A stretch of DNA of 64,000 bases from JACPNO01 sp963825405 (GTDB lineage: Bacteria > Acidobacteriota > Terriglobia > Bryobacterales > Bryobacteraceae): the NCBI GenBank assembly GCA_963825405.1, contig CAWGTB010000016.1:62001-126000 (forward strand). The letters are read 5' to 3'. The notes beneath the pieces are model-generated. The model was not told the DNA's origin. It did not search any database and saw only the letters and a list, made by a program, of their open reading frames with translations. The translations under genes and the position numbers were made by a program. Shown piece after piece: positions 54,789 through 63,579 of the stretch. Position 1 is the stretch's first letter. Each line of letters begins with the position of its first letter.

Positions 54789-55940
54789 ATGCGGTTCGCT
54801 GTAGACGCTCACGCCATCGGCCGCCATCTCACGGGCAACGAAGTATATGTTCGTAGCCTGTTGCGTGGCTTCGCGGATCTGGACAAGGAATCGGACTTCG
54901 TCACCTATCTTTCGGTGAGGGAGGCTGAGGCCTCCATGCCTGCGCGGTTCTCCGTCCGCCGCATTGCGGCCAATCCTTTCTTGCGGCTGGGCTGCGATCT
55001 GGCTGCGCAACTTCGACAGGACCGTCCGGACCTGATTCACGTACAGTACACGGCGCCGCTGGCCTGTCCAGTGCCGGTAGTGGTGACCGTTCACGACGTC
55101 AGTTTCCTCGAATATCCGGATTATTTCCAGCGCGCGCGAGCGCTGCAATTGCGCTGGAGCGTGAAGCGTACGGTGCAGCGGGCGGCGCGCATCCTCACCG
55201 TCAGCGAGTTTTCGCGCACCGCCATTGCGCGCGCGTATGGCCTCGATGAAAGCAACATCGTCGTCGTGCCCAACGCCGCCGCCGAGGGCTTCTCGCCGGT
55301 GAATCGCTCGGCCGCCCTGGGCAAAGTTCGCGACGCATTCGGCCTGGCGGCACCCTACATCTTTTGCGTCGGAGATTTACAGCCGCGCAAGAATCATATT
55401 GGACTGATCGCCGCATTCAAGGAACTGCTGCGCGCGGTTCCAGACCTGCCGCACGATCTGGTTCTCGCGGGCAAGGAAACCTGGTTCTCGCCGCGCGTGC
55501 ATGAAGCGGCAAAACAAAGCGGCGTGGCGGATCGCATTCATTTTCTCGGTTTCGTATCGGACGATGATTTGTTGCAGCTCTACAACGCCTGCGAGCTGTT
55601 CTGTTTTCCTTCCTACTACGAAGGCTTCGGCCTGCCGGTGGTCGAAGCGATGGCCTGCGGGCGCGCCGTGGTGTGCTCCAACACGTCGGCGGTGCCGGAA
55701 GTTGCCGACGGCGCAGCGCTGCTTTTCGATCCCTACCGCCCGGAGGAAATCGCGCGCGCCATGGCCGACATGATTCGCAATCCGGAAATGCGCGCCCGCC
55801 GCGAGCGTCTGAGCCTGCAGCGCGCCACCCATTTCAGTTGGCGGCAGAGCGCCCGCAAAACGCTGGAGGTCTACTACGAAGTGGCGGAGCAGAGCCAGTC
55901 GCAAGCCAAGGCCGTCCCGGCAGCGACCCTTCTCCGATGA
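54789..55940 (+). CDS. Family 4 glycosyltransferase
   Basis: 383 residues. MRFAVDAHAIGRHLTGNEVY, VTVHDVSFLEYPDYFQ, LTVSEFSRTAIARAYGLDES, VGDLQPRKNHIGLIAAFKEL, SYYEGFGLPVVEAMACGRAV (EX7E). A normal GT4 mannosyl/rhamnosyl-type enzyme of O-antigen-like loci. Its stop overlaps the DUF3108 gene start (ATGA). Confidence 0.92.
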   Translation: MRFAVDAHAIGRHLTGNEVYVRSLLRGFADLDKESDFVTYLSVREAEASMPARFSVRRIAANPFLRLGCDLAAQLRQDRPDLIHVQYTAPLACPVPVVVTVHDVSFLEYPDYFQRARALQLRWSVKRTVQRAARILTVSEFSRTAIARAYGLDESNIVVVPNAAAEGFSPVNRSAALGKVRDAFGLAAPYIFCVGDLQPRKNHIGLIAAFKELLRAVPDLPHDLVLAGKETWFSPRVHEAAKQSGVADRIHFLGFVSDDDLLQLYNACELFCFPSYYEGFGLPVVEAMACGRAVVCSNTSAVPEVADGAALLFDPYRPEEIARAMADMIRNPEMRARRERLSLQRATHFSWRQSARKTLEVYYEVAEQSQSQAKAVPAATLLR

Positions 55941-56638
55941 TCCTTCGCGCTACTTGCGCGCTTTTCGTACTGCTTGTCACCGCAGCGGCGCAAACTGGTT
56001 TTCCTTTTTCCGATGAAGCACTGAGCTACCGCATCAACTGGCCCAGCGGACTGAGCCTGGGCGAGGGCCGCATGACGGCGGTGCACAGCCAGGTTTCCAA
56101 AGATGGGCCCGAGCGATGGGAGTTTGAACTTTCGCTCGACGCGGCCATCCCCGGCTTCACGGTATCGGACCACTATCGCGCCAGCAGTTCAGCCGATTTC
56201 TGCTCTTCCCGCTTGTTCAAGGAAGCCACCCACGGCGAGCGCAAGGCCAACGAGACCATGGTCTTTGATCAGCACCGGCACGTCGCTGAGCGTTCCACGC
56301 CGGGTGGCGGAACGTCGGAAACTCAGATCGCCGATTGCGCGCGTGACGCGCTTACGTTCCTCTACTTCACGCGCCGCGAGTTAAGCCAGGGCCGCGTCCC
56401 GCCGGCGGAAGCCGTTTTTCTAGGCGCGCGCTACCAGGTACGTTTGGAATATACCGGCCCCCAATCCATTACGGTGAGCGGCAAAAAGGCGGAAGGCGAT
56501 CGCGTCGTGGTCCACCTGAAAGGGCCGGCGTCTGAGGCGACCGCGGAAGTATTTTTCGCCCGCGACCCGGCGCGCACGCCCCTGCTGATCCGTGCACCCT
56601 TCAGCATGGGAACGTTCGCCATGGAACTGGTACGCTAG
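55937..56638 (+). CDS. DUF3108 exported protein
   Basis: 233 residues with a signal peptide (LRATCALFVLLVTAAAQ). FPFSDEALSYRINWPSGLSL, GFTVSDHYRASSSADFCSSR, CARDALTFLYFTRRE and YTGPQSITVSGKKAEGDRVV are DUF3108 features. The family forms a periplasmic beta-barrel-like fold of unknown function, often near cell-envelope glycan genes. ATGA overlap with the glycosyltransferase before it, and 4 bp before the fusion gene. Confidence 0.85.
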   Translation: MILRATCALFVLLVTAAAQTGFPFSDEALSYRINWPSGLSLGEGRMTAVHSQVSKDGPERWEFELSLDAAIPGFTVSDHYRASSSADFCSSRLFKEATHGERKANETMVFDQHRHVAERSTPGGGTSETQIADCARDALTFLYFTRRELSQGRVPPAEAVFLGARYQVRLEYTGPQSITVSGKKAEGDRVVVHLKGPASEATAEVFFARDPARTPLLIRAPFSMGTFAMELVR

Positions 56639-56642
56639 CAGG

Positions 56643-58652
56643 TTGTTGAAAAAACTTCAGGTAGCTTTCTTTTCGCCGATGCCCCCTTCCCCGAGCGGCA
56701 TCGCCGACTACTCAGCGGCGCTGGTCGAAGCGCTCGGCAAGCTGGTGGATATCGAAATCTTCGCCGACGAATCCCGCCGTTTCGATCCCGGCAAATTCGA
56801 TCTGGCGCTCTACCAAATCGGCAATAATCCCTATCACTCGTTCGTATACGAAGCCGCTCTGCGCCACCCCGGCGTGGTTGTGATGCACGAGGCCAATCTG
56901 CACCACCTTATCGCCGACATCACCATCAAGCGCGGCAATTGGGACGAATATTTGAAAGAAGCCGAATTCAATGGCGGAGGGCCTGCTCTTGAGCACGCCC
57001 GCCGCGCCCGCGCCCTGCAAACCGCGCCTAACTATGACGGTCTGGCGATGAACCGGCGCCTGCTCGAGTCGGCAAAGGCGATCGTCGTACACAGCCGTTT
57101 CATGATGGATGAAATGCGCATGGCCGGTTTTGGCGGACCGGCGGCGCGTATTCCGCACGGCGCATCGATTGCGAATGCTGACCGCCATGGCTACCGCGAG
57201 CGCCTCGGTCTCGACGAAAGCACGCCGCTGGTGGGCATTTTCGGCCATCTGAAACCATACAAGCGCGTGGCCGAATCGCTGCGTGCGTTTCGGAGGCTGG
57301 CCCGTCTGGATCCGCGCGTCAAAATGATTCTGGTCGGTGAGCCGCATCCGGAATTGCCGCTGGATTATCTGATTCGCACTCTCGGGCTGGATGCCCATGT
57401 GCGCAAGCTGGGCTTTGCGCCGATCGAGGATTTCGTGGGCTACATGGCGGCTTGCGACATTGTCCTCAATCTGCGGAACCCCACAGCAGGAGAAAGTTCG
57501 GGCAGCCTGATGCGCGCCCTCGGCCTTGGCAAAGCCACGCTCGTTTCGAGTGTCGGGGCCTTTCGCGAATTACCCAGCGACGTCTGCCTGCAAGTCGCGG
57601 TCGACGCTGGCGAAGAGGACCTGATTTTCGAGTACCTGAACCTGCTGGTCTCGCGTCCGGAAGTGGCCCGCGAGTTAGGCGCGCGTGCCCGGCAGTGGGT
57701 GGAAAACGAGTGCACCTGGGACCGCGTGGCCGCGCGTTATGCCGATTTTCTGGATGCCGTGAAGAATGATCGCGAATGGATCCAGGAAGAAGATGAGGAA
57801 ATTTTAGAGCCCAGCGCGCCCTCGCCGCCGCCTGCGCCGCCTCGGCCGCATGTCCGCGTATCCGAACCCGCGCCGATCGCCTACATTGCCAGTTGGGCCA
57901 CAGAGCCTGCGTCGCGCGAGTATGTGGAAACGCACCAGACGCGTCTGGCGAAAACACTCGCCATCACACCGCCCGGCGCCGCCGAAGATCGCATTCTGGA
58001 AATGGGTGCGTACCTGCAGATCACACCCGGATTGCACACCCGCTTGGGCTACGGCACCGTCCGCGGCTGCTACTACGGCACGCTTGGACAGACCGACCCG
58101 CGCCGCGCGACCTCCGCCGATGGTGAGACTTTCGAGTGTGATATCGATCTGTTCGACGCCGAAAAAGACGTGTACCCGTACGCGGATGGATATTTTGCGA
58201 CGGTGTTGTGTTGCGAACTGATCGAGCACCTGCGCGAAGATCCCATGCATCTGATGGCGGAGGTCAACCGGATTTTGCGCCCCGGCGGCCACCTGGTCAT
58301 CACGACGCCGAACATCACGTCGCTGGGCGCGGTTTCGGCCATTCTGCAGGGTTATCATCCAGGATTTTTTCATTCCTACGTCCGCCCGCGCGCCAACGGC
58401 GAGACCGAAGCGCGCCACAACCGCGAGTACACGCCGGGAGAAATTAAGCAGCTGCTGGAGGTCGCCGGCTTCGCGATGACGCTGCTGGAGACCGGTCCGT
58501 TCCGTGAAGAACCGCGGCCGGAATACGCGTGGGTCCGGCATCTGATGGAGCGATACCAGTTCGACAGCACGCTGCGCGGGGAAGGAATTTACGCGGTTGG
58601 CCGGAAAACCGGCACGGTGCACGAGCGGTATCCGGACTGGCTGTATTCGTGA
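56643..58652 (+). CDS. Glycosyltransferase-methyltransferase fusion protein
   Basis: About 669 residues, TTG start 4 bp after the previous stop. Residues about 1-400 are a GT4-type enzyme: VAFFSPMPPSPSGIADYSAA, VMHEANLHHLIADITIKRGN, VGIFGHLKPYKRVAESLRAF, NPTAGESSGSLMRALGLGKA. An acidic, Pro-rich linker (EEDEEILEPSAPSPPPAPPR) leads to a SAM-dependent methyltransferase (ILEMGAYLQITPGLHTRL, VLCCELIEHLREDPMHLMAE, NRILRPGGHLVITTPNITSL). Such fusions could add a sugar and cap it by methylation, which in some O-antigens ends chain growth. Role inferred. Confidence 0.88.
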   Translation: MLKKLQVAFFSPMPPSPSGIADYSAALVEALGKLVDIEIFADESRRFDPGKFDLALYQIGNNPYHSFVYEAALRHPGVVVMHEANLHHLIADITIKRGNWDEYLKEAEFNGGGPALEHARRARALQTAPNYDGLAMNRRLLESAKAIVVHSRFMMDEMRMAGFGGPAARIPHGASIANADRHGYRERLGLDESTPLVGIFGHLKPYKRVAESLRAFRRLARLDPRVKMILVGEPHPELPLDYLIRTLGLDAHVRKLGFAPIEDFVGYMAACDIVLNLRNPTAGESSGSLMRALGLGKATLVSSVGAFRELPSDVCLQVAVDAGEEDLIFEYLNLLVSRPEVARELGARARQWVENECTWDRVAARYADFLDAVKNDREWIQEEDEEILEPSAPSPPPAPPRPHVRVSEPAPIAYIASWATEPASREYVETHQTRLAKTLAITPPGAAEDRILEMGAYLQITPGLHTRLGYGTVRGCYYGTLGQTDPRRATSADGETFECDIDLFDAEKDVYPYADGYFATVLCCELIEHLREDPMHLMAEVNRILRPGGHLVITTPNITSLGAVSAILQGYHPGFFHSYVRPRANGETEARHNREYTPGEIKQLLEVAGFAMTLLETGPFREEPRPEYAWVRHLMERYQFDSTLRGEGIYAVGRKTGTVHERYPDWLYS

Positions 58653-58657
58653 AAAAA

Positions 58658-58726
58658 TTTCTCGCAGAGACGCAGAGTACGCAGAGAATTCGTTGTTCTC
58701 TGTGTACTCTGCGTCTCTGCGAGAAA
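58658..58726. repeat. Hairpin repeat family H, near-perfect copy
   Basis: A 31-bp left arm (58658-58688, core CTCGCAGAGACGCAGAGTAC) and its inverted copy (58696-58726) match at 30 of 31 positions, with a 7-nt loop TTCGTTG. The degenerate relative lies at 14611-14682. It sits between the fusion gene stop and the permease start and could act as terminator, RNA-processing site or miniature mobile element. Confidence 0.75.
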
Positions 58727-58743
58727 TGTGTTTTGTGTTTAGC

Positions 58744-59970
58744 ATGTCGATCCGCTATATCGGCGCGAGAGTAGATCCCGTCAACGCCCGCCTCGTTAGC
58801 GCCACCTTCGAAGCAGAAAATATTTCCAGCAGCGCCTGGGCGCCCGCTGAAGGCTTCGCAGTGGGTTGCCATATCTTCGACCCCCAAACCGACACCCTCA
58901 TCGAAGACGGCCGCCGCGTTGTCCCCGAAACGGCTATCGCGCCCGGCGAACGGCGCCATTTCGATCTGCGCTTCGAATTACCCGAGCAACCCGGCGCATA
59001 CCGCGTCTACATCTCCCCGATGCAGGAAAATACAGGTTGGTTCTACGAGCGCGGCTGGCCCTTCCTGTTGATCGACAGCGTGGTCGAGCACAGCGTTGCG
59101 CGCATCGAAAAATTTCGCATCGTGAATCAGCAAACGATCAAGCAGGAAAGGCTCCTGCGCTCGGTCCGCCGTGCCTTCACCCTGCCCTGGCAAGCCATTT
59201 GGCGGAACCGCAGCCTGATCCGCACTATGGTCCGGCGCGATATTCTGGGCCGCTATCGTGGATCTTTCGCCGGAACGTTCTGGACGTTTCTGAATCCGCT
59301 AATCCTGATGCTCACGTATTTTTTCGTGTTCGGCGTAGTGCTGCGCACGCGTTTCCCCTCCGACCCGTCCCGCAGCGGCTTCGCTCTGTATTTTCTCGCC
59401 GGCATGCTGCCCTGGCTGGCGTTCAGCGAAGCCGCAGGCCGCGCCCCGCTGGTGATGATCGAGCATCGCAATTTCGTCAAGAAGCTGGTGTTCCCCGTGG
59501 AAACGCTGCCGGTCAATCTGGTGGCCGCGGGATTCGTCAGCCAGGTATTCGCGATCCTGTTGTTCCTGGTTGTCGCTTTGATTGCGCGCGAATCCGTTCC
59601 GGATTCCGTCGTCTGGCTGCCGGTGCTCATCATTCCGCAATTGCTGTTCACGGCCGGCGTCACCTGGTTTCTGGCGGCGCTGGGCGTGTTCTTTCGCGAT
59701 CTGGCGCAGATCAACGGATTCCTGCTGACGCTGTGGTTCTTTGTCACGCCGATCTGCTATCCGGAATCCTCCCTGCCCCCGCAAGCGCTCGTGGTTTTGG
59801 GCAAGAATCCGATGTTCACCCTGGTGCGCGGTTACCGCGCGGTGCTGCTCGAAGGAAACGCTCCCGCATGGAGAAGCCTGTGGAAGCTGTGGGTGGTCGC
59901 GGCTCTCGTCTTCATACTCGGCTATGCCTGGTTTTACAAGCTGCGAAAGTCGTTCGCAGACGTGATTTAA
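58744..59970 (+). CDS. Wzm-like ABC-2 permease with N-terminal beta domain
   Basis: 408 residues from ATG 58744. Residues about 1-125 are a beta-sandwich-like domain (ISSSAWAPAEGFAVGCHIFD, TAIAPGERRHFDLRFELPEQ, PMQENTGWFYERGWPFLLID) resembling the sugar-recognising C-terminal domain that Wzt-type ATPases normally carry. Residues about 145-408 are an ABC-2 permease (IRTMVRRDILGRYRGSFAGT, FLNPLILMLTYFFVFGVVL, EHRNFVKKLVFPVETLPVNL). It would export lipid-linked glycan across the inner membrane. The partner ATPase is not found; the next gene is a peptidase. A recognition domain on the permease instead of the ATPase is unusual. Confidence 0.85.
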   Translation: MSIRYIGARVDPVNARLVSATFEAENISSSAWAPAEGFAVGCHIFDPQTDTLIEDGRRVVPETAIAPGERRHFDLRFELPEQPGAYRVYISPMQENTGWFYERGWPFLLIDSVVEHSVARIEKFRIVNQQTIKQERLLRSVRRAFTLPWQAIWRNRSLIRTMVRRDILGRYRGSFAGTFWTFLNPLILMLTYFFVFGVVLRTRFPSDPSRSGFALYFLAGMLPWLAFSEAAGRAPLVMIEHRNFVKKLVFPVETLPVNLVAAGFVSQVFAILLFLVVALIARESVPDSVVWLPVLIIPQLLFTAGVTWFLAALGVFFRDLAQINGFLLTLWFFVTPICYPESSLPPQALVVLGKNPMFTLVRGYRAVLLEGNAPAWRSLWKLWVVAALVFILGYAWFYKLRKSFADVI

Positions 59971-59981
59971 TAAAGGGCATC

Positions 59982-61373
59982 ATGCTCTCCCTCAAAAGTC
60001 TGCTTCCGCTGGCGGCATTGTTAGCCATGACCGGTTCAGCGATTTCTCAACAGAATAAATCCCTGGATGTGGAATACCGCGAGACTGCGGCCAAGATCAT
60101 CGGCGCCGCCGTGGTGGATGACGCCGGCATGGCCAAACTGGCGTATTTGTGCGATCGCATCGGCAATCGCGTGAGCGGCTCGTCTTCACTTGACCGCGCC
60201 ATTCAATGGGCCGCGGAGCAAATGAAGAAGGACGGCCTCGAGAACGTTTCCACGCCCGCAGTCGACGTGCCGCATTGGGTAAGAGGCCGCGAGAGCGCCA
60301 GCCTGGAGAGTCCCATCACCAGGCAGTTGACCATGCTGGGACTGGGCGGGAGCGTCGCCACGCCGGCCGGCGGCATTACCGCGGAGATCGTGCCCGTGCG
60401 CACATTCGAAGAATTGGAAAAAAAGGGACGCGCCGCCATCGAAGGCAAGATTGTGCTCTACAACGAGGACAACCTGGGCTATGGCCGCACTGTGGTTTAC
60501 CGCTCGACAGGCGCCTCACGCGCGGCGAAACTGGGAGCGGTCGCGGCGCTGGTGCGCTCGGTCGATACCGCAACCACGCTGCAAACGGCGCACACTGGAG
60601 CCATGAATTACGCGGCCGATGCTTCTAAGATTCCCACGGCGGCGGTGAGCGTCGAAGATGCCCTGCTCATGCAGCGTCTCTACGATTCAGGCGACAAAGT
60701 ACGCGTGCATCTTGAGATGGAGGCGCAAACACTGCCCCTTGCCCGCTCGGCGAATGTGGTCGGCGAAATCCGCGGACGAGAAAAACCCGATGAAGTCGTC
60801 GTCATGGGCGGCCATATCGATTCCTGGGATGTCGGCCAGGGTGCGCAAGACGACGGTTCCGGAATTATCGGTGCGCTCGAAGCCATTCACATCATTCATA
60901 AACTCGGGCTGCGGCCGCGCCGCACGCTGCGCGTCGTGTTCTGGACCAACGAAGAGAACGGCACGGCCGGCGGCAAAGCCTACCGCGAAGCGCTCGGCGA
61001 CAAGATCAAGAGCCACGTGGCGGCAATTGAGATGGATGGCGGCGCCGAAAAACCGCTGGGGATGGGGATGAGCATGTCGACCGGCAATGCCGAGGCAGGG
61101 CTCGCGCAGATGCAGCAAATCGGCAAGCTGCTGGAAGGCATCGGCGCAGGCGAGATGACCAACCGCGGCGGCGGGGCAGATATCGGTCCGCTCATGCGCG
61201 ATGGCGTTCCCGGCCTGGGCCTGCGCACGGTGGGCACGCATTATTCGGACTGGCACCACACCACTTCGGATACGGTCGATAAGGTCGACCCGCAGGATTT
61301 CCGCCTGTGCGTCGCCACCATGGCCGTCGTCGGCTATATTTTGGCTGACATGCCGGGCCGGCTGGGCGAATAG
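59982..61373 (+). CDS. M28-family zinc aminopeptidase, secreted
   Basis: 463 residues, signal peptide SLLPLAALLAMTGSAISQ. A PA-type insert lies at about 130-230. The peptidase zinc ligands are seen in VVMGGHIDSWDVGQGAQDDG (His, Asp), FWTNEENGTAGGKAY (Glu-Glu) and EMDGGAEKP (Asp), with the last His in RTVGTHYSDWHHTTSD. Cleaves N-terminal residues from peptides outside the cytoplasm; similar to plasma glutamate carboxypeptidase types. It follows the permease by 11 bp but has no obvious link to glycan export. Confidence 0.92.
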   Translation: MLSLKSLLPLAALLAMTGSAISQQNKSLDVEYRETAAKIIGAAVVDDAGMAKLAYLCDRIGNRVSGSSSLDRAIQWAAEQMKKDGLENVSTPAVDVPHWVRGRESASLESPITRQLTMLGLGGSVATPAGGITAEIVPVRTFEELEKKGRAAIEGKIVLYNEDNLGYGRTVVYRSTGASRAAKLGAVAALVRSVDTATTLQTAHTGAMNYAADASKIPTAAVSVEDALLMQRLYDSGDKVRVHLEMEAQTLPLARSANVVGEIRGREKPDEVVVMGGHIDSWDVGQGAQDDGSGIIGALEAIHIIHKLGLRPRRTLRVVFWTNEENGTAGGKAYREALGDKIKSHVAAIEMDGGAEKPLGMGMSMSTGNAEAGLAQMQQIGKLLEGIGAGEMTNRGGGADIGPLMRDGVPGLGLRTVGTHYSDWHHTTSDTVDKVDPQDFRLCVATMAVVGYILADMPGRLGE

Positions 61374-61413
61374 GTCGGGGCACAGATTTTCGAACAGCGG
61401 TGTCCATACAGAG

Positions 61414-62149
61414 GTGAGACGTCGGTGGCTGATTGCGGCCGCACTCGGCGCCATTGGCTGCCGATCACCGGAACGAGTTCTACGCCCGGTCATCCGCGCG
61501 AGCGATGAGGAAAGAATCGGCGCCATCCGATCAGCGCCCATTATCCTCGTGGTGGAGATTCACGACGGGAACCTATTCAAACAACCGCGGGAGGTGGACA
61601 AGCCGCCACAAGCAGGCGGTCCAATGATGCCGAAAATTCCCCTCTATTTGGCAAACATTTCGGCGAAAGTTCTGCTCAAAGTGCGAGGATCCGCGCCGGA
61701 CGATATCCAGTTCTATAGCTGGGTTTGGGCATCCGGCAAGCACGGCGGTCCCAGGCGGTCCCAGGCTGTTCCATGCTTCCCCCGGTTCGGCACATGTTCT
61801 CTTCTTGCACGACGAGTCGGGGTATCTCCACACTGTAGGCGACTACCCGGCTTACGATTTGGAGATCCGCTCCCGGTGGTTGCCGGAATTCCTTGCATCT
61901 TGGCGTGCGGGCTACGAGCAGGGTGGCAGCTTGATCGAGCGAATCGTCGCAGTCCGGCTTAAAGCTGAACTCGAAAGCCTACCTGCCCTACACACTGACC
62001 TTTGGCTGGAGACCTGGGAACTTCAGGATCTGACTAGCGCCTCGTTCATCGAGAGCCAGCTCGACTCGCTCTGCCAGAGTGTCGTCAATCCGGTCGGTCG
62101 CGAAGAAGCTTGCGCGGCTTTCGCCGAGAAGATTTCCAAGCGGACTTGA
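61414..62149 (+). CDS. Hypothetical lipoprotein-like gene, frame broken by a 10-bp duplication
   Basis: GTG start at 61414; N-terminus RRRWLIAAALGAIGCRSPER could be a lipoprotein signal. The frame then runs to WVWASGKHGGPR and is lost. The sequence GGCGGTCCCA is present twice in tandem (61744-61763). Removing one copy restores a frame running LFHASPGSAHVLFLHDESGY to EEACAAFAEKISKRT (stop 62149), about 241 residues. No family recognised. Unlike the other breaks here this is a ten-base rather than a one-base insertion, so it may be a natural slippage mutation. Confidence 0.6.
61744..61763. repeat. 10-bp tandem duplication
   Basis: GGCGGTCCCA occurs twice head to tail and shifts the frame of the surrounding gene by one. 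Confidence 0.85.
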
Positions 62150-62167
62150 AAACCCATCGGCTCGTAG

Positions 62168-62188
62168 GGGCGGGTTTCAAACCGGCCC
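62168..62188. repeat. Palindromic repeat family P, third copy
   Basis: GGGCGGGTTT (62168-62177), one C, then AAACCGGCCC, a right arm with two rearranged bases. Intergenic, after the broken hypothetical gene. Confidence 0.5.
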
Positions 62189-62250
62189 TCTTCACACTGT
62201 CCGTGCCCATAGCTCTGCCGCCCTGATTTTGTTATCCTCTAGTGTTGATC

Positions 62251-62268
62251 CCCGGCGCTGAAGCCGGG
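62251..62268 (+). terminator. GC-rich hairpin upstream of yebC
   Basis: CCCGGC-N6-GCCGGG forms a 6-bp perfect stem (62251-62256 and 62263-62268) between the hypothetical gene and yebC. No T-run follows, so terminator function is doubtful; it may be part of the yebC leader. Confidence 0.25.
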
Positions 62269-62288
62269 CCTTCCCTAGAGGTTTCAAC

Positions 62289-63036
62289 ATGTCAGGTCAT
62301 TCCAAATGGGCGACGATCAAGCACAAGAAAGCCGCCCCCGACGCCAAGCGCGGGAAAGTGTTTACCCGCATCATCAAAGAAATCATGATCGCCGCCCGCA
62401 CCGGCGGCGATCCGGACGGCAATCCCCGTCTGCGCACCGCCATCACTGGCCGCCAAGGGCTGTCAGCATGCCCTCCGACAACATCAAGAAGGCCATCATG
62501 CGCGGCACCGGCGAACTCGAAGGCGGCCAGATCGACGAAGTCATGTTCGAAGGCTACGGTCCCGGCGGCGCGGCCGTGCTGGTGATTGTCGCCACCGACA
62601 ATCGCAACCGCACGGTGAGCGAGATTCGCCACATGTTCTCCAAGAACGGCGGCAATCTCGGCGAGCAGGGCAGCGTCGCCTGGATGTTCGAGCGCAAGAG
62701 CCAGATCCTGGTATCGCAGGACAAGGCCAGCGAAGACCAGCTGATGGACATCGTGCTCGACGCCGGCGCCGACGATCTGCGCAACGACGGCGACAGCTGG
62801 GAAGTCCTCTCGCCGCCGCGAAGCTCACGAAGCCGTGCTGGCAGCGCTGCAGAAGGCCGGCATCGCAACCGACTTCGGCCGAAGTCGGCGATGGTACCCA
62901 AGAATCTGATCAAGCTCGAAGGCAAGAACGCCGCCGCCATGCTGCGGCTGAGCGAGGCGCTGGAAGAGCACGACGACGTGCAGAACGTCTATTCGAACTT
63001 CGACGTCGACGAGAAGGAACTGGAAGCATCGCGTAG
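62289..63036 (+). CDS. yebC: YebC/TACO1-family protein (at least five single-base insertions)
   Basis: MSGHSKWATIKHKKAAPDAK is the exact family start; GAGG lies 7 bases upstream. Segments in successive frames: RGKVFTRIIKEIMIAARTGG, then SMPSDNIKKAIMRGTGELEG, EVMFEGYGPGGAAVLVIVAT, HMFSKNGGNLGEQGSVAWMF, HEAVLAALQKAGIATDF and AMVPKNLIKLEGKNAAAMLR. Extra bases needed at about 62445, 62458, 62819, 62877 and 62887, and probably two more near 63029 to reach the TAG at 63034. About 245 residues when repaired. The family helps ribosomes through polyproline stretches or regulates transcription. It is nearly always upstream of ruvC, as here. Confidence 0.88.
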
Positions 63037-63054
63037 TCCGCGTAGCCCGGCGTC

Positions 63055-63579
63055 ATGCGGGTTCTGGGAATCGATTGCGGCACGGAGCGAACCGGTTACG
63101 GCGTGATCGATAGCGATGGCCGCACCCATCGCCTGGTGGCCGCCGGCGTGATCCGGACGTCCACGCGAAATCGCCGCTGGAAGCGCGGCTGCTGTGAAAT
63201 TGCCGACGGGGCTGCGCAGGGTGATTGTGCGCTATGCACCGGACGCGGCCGCGGTGGAAGAAGTCTTCTACGCCGTCAACGTCAAGACCGCGCTTGAAGC
63301 TTGCGCACGTGCGCGGCGTGGCGCTGCTGGCCATGTCCGAAGCCGGTCTGCGATTGGGCGAATACTCGCCGCTCGAGGTGAAGAGCAGCGTGGTGGGCTA
63401 TGGCCGCGCCGAGAAGTGCGCAGGTGCAGATGATGGTGCGCTCGCTGCTGCGGCTGGAAAGCGATCGCGTCGGAAGACGCTGCGACGGCGTCTGACGATG
63501 CTGCGATGCGCTTGCGATCGCCATCTGCCACGCCACTCACGCGGCGACCCAGCGCTGCATCGCGAGAGCGCAGCGATGA
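63055..63579 (+). CDS. ruvC: Holliday junction resolvase RuvC (several single-base insertions)
   Basis: MRVLGIDCGTERTGYGVIDS carries the first catalytic Asp. Later pieces: IADGLRRVIVRYAPDAAAVE, EEVFYAVNVKTAL (Glu), LAHVRGVALLAMSEAGLRLG, YSPLEVKSSVVGYGRAEK, VQMMVRSLLRLESDRV and DALAIAICHATHA (last Asp pair). Frame changes fall near 63162, 63196, 63210, 63298, 63416 and in 63465-63505. Most are explained by single extra bases; the last stretch is net in frame but must contain compensating changes, since the raw frame has a TGA. Stop 63577-63579. RuvC cuts four-way junctions with RuvAB. Confidence 0.85.

Noticed and set aside
12785..63200. Idea that inserted bases always fall exactly between codons
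   Set aside because: Placement is degenerate: any one of the four bases in the affected codon can be removed with at most one residue changed, so the boundary pattern came from my choice of which base to delete.
7911..63500. Programmed +1 frameshifting with a shared slippery site
   Set aside because: No common heptamer, stop codon or downstream stem was seen at the break points, and the inserted base differs from site to site. Kept only as an alternative in the finding.
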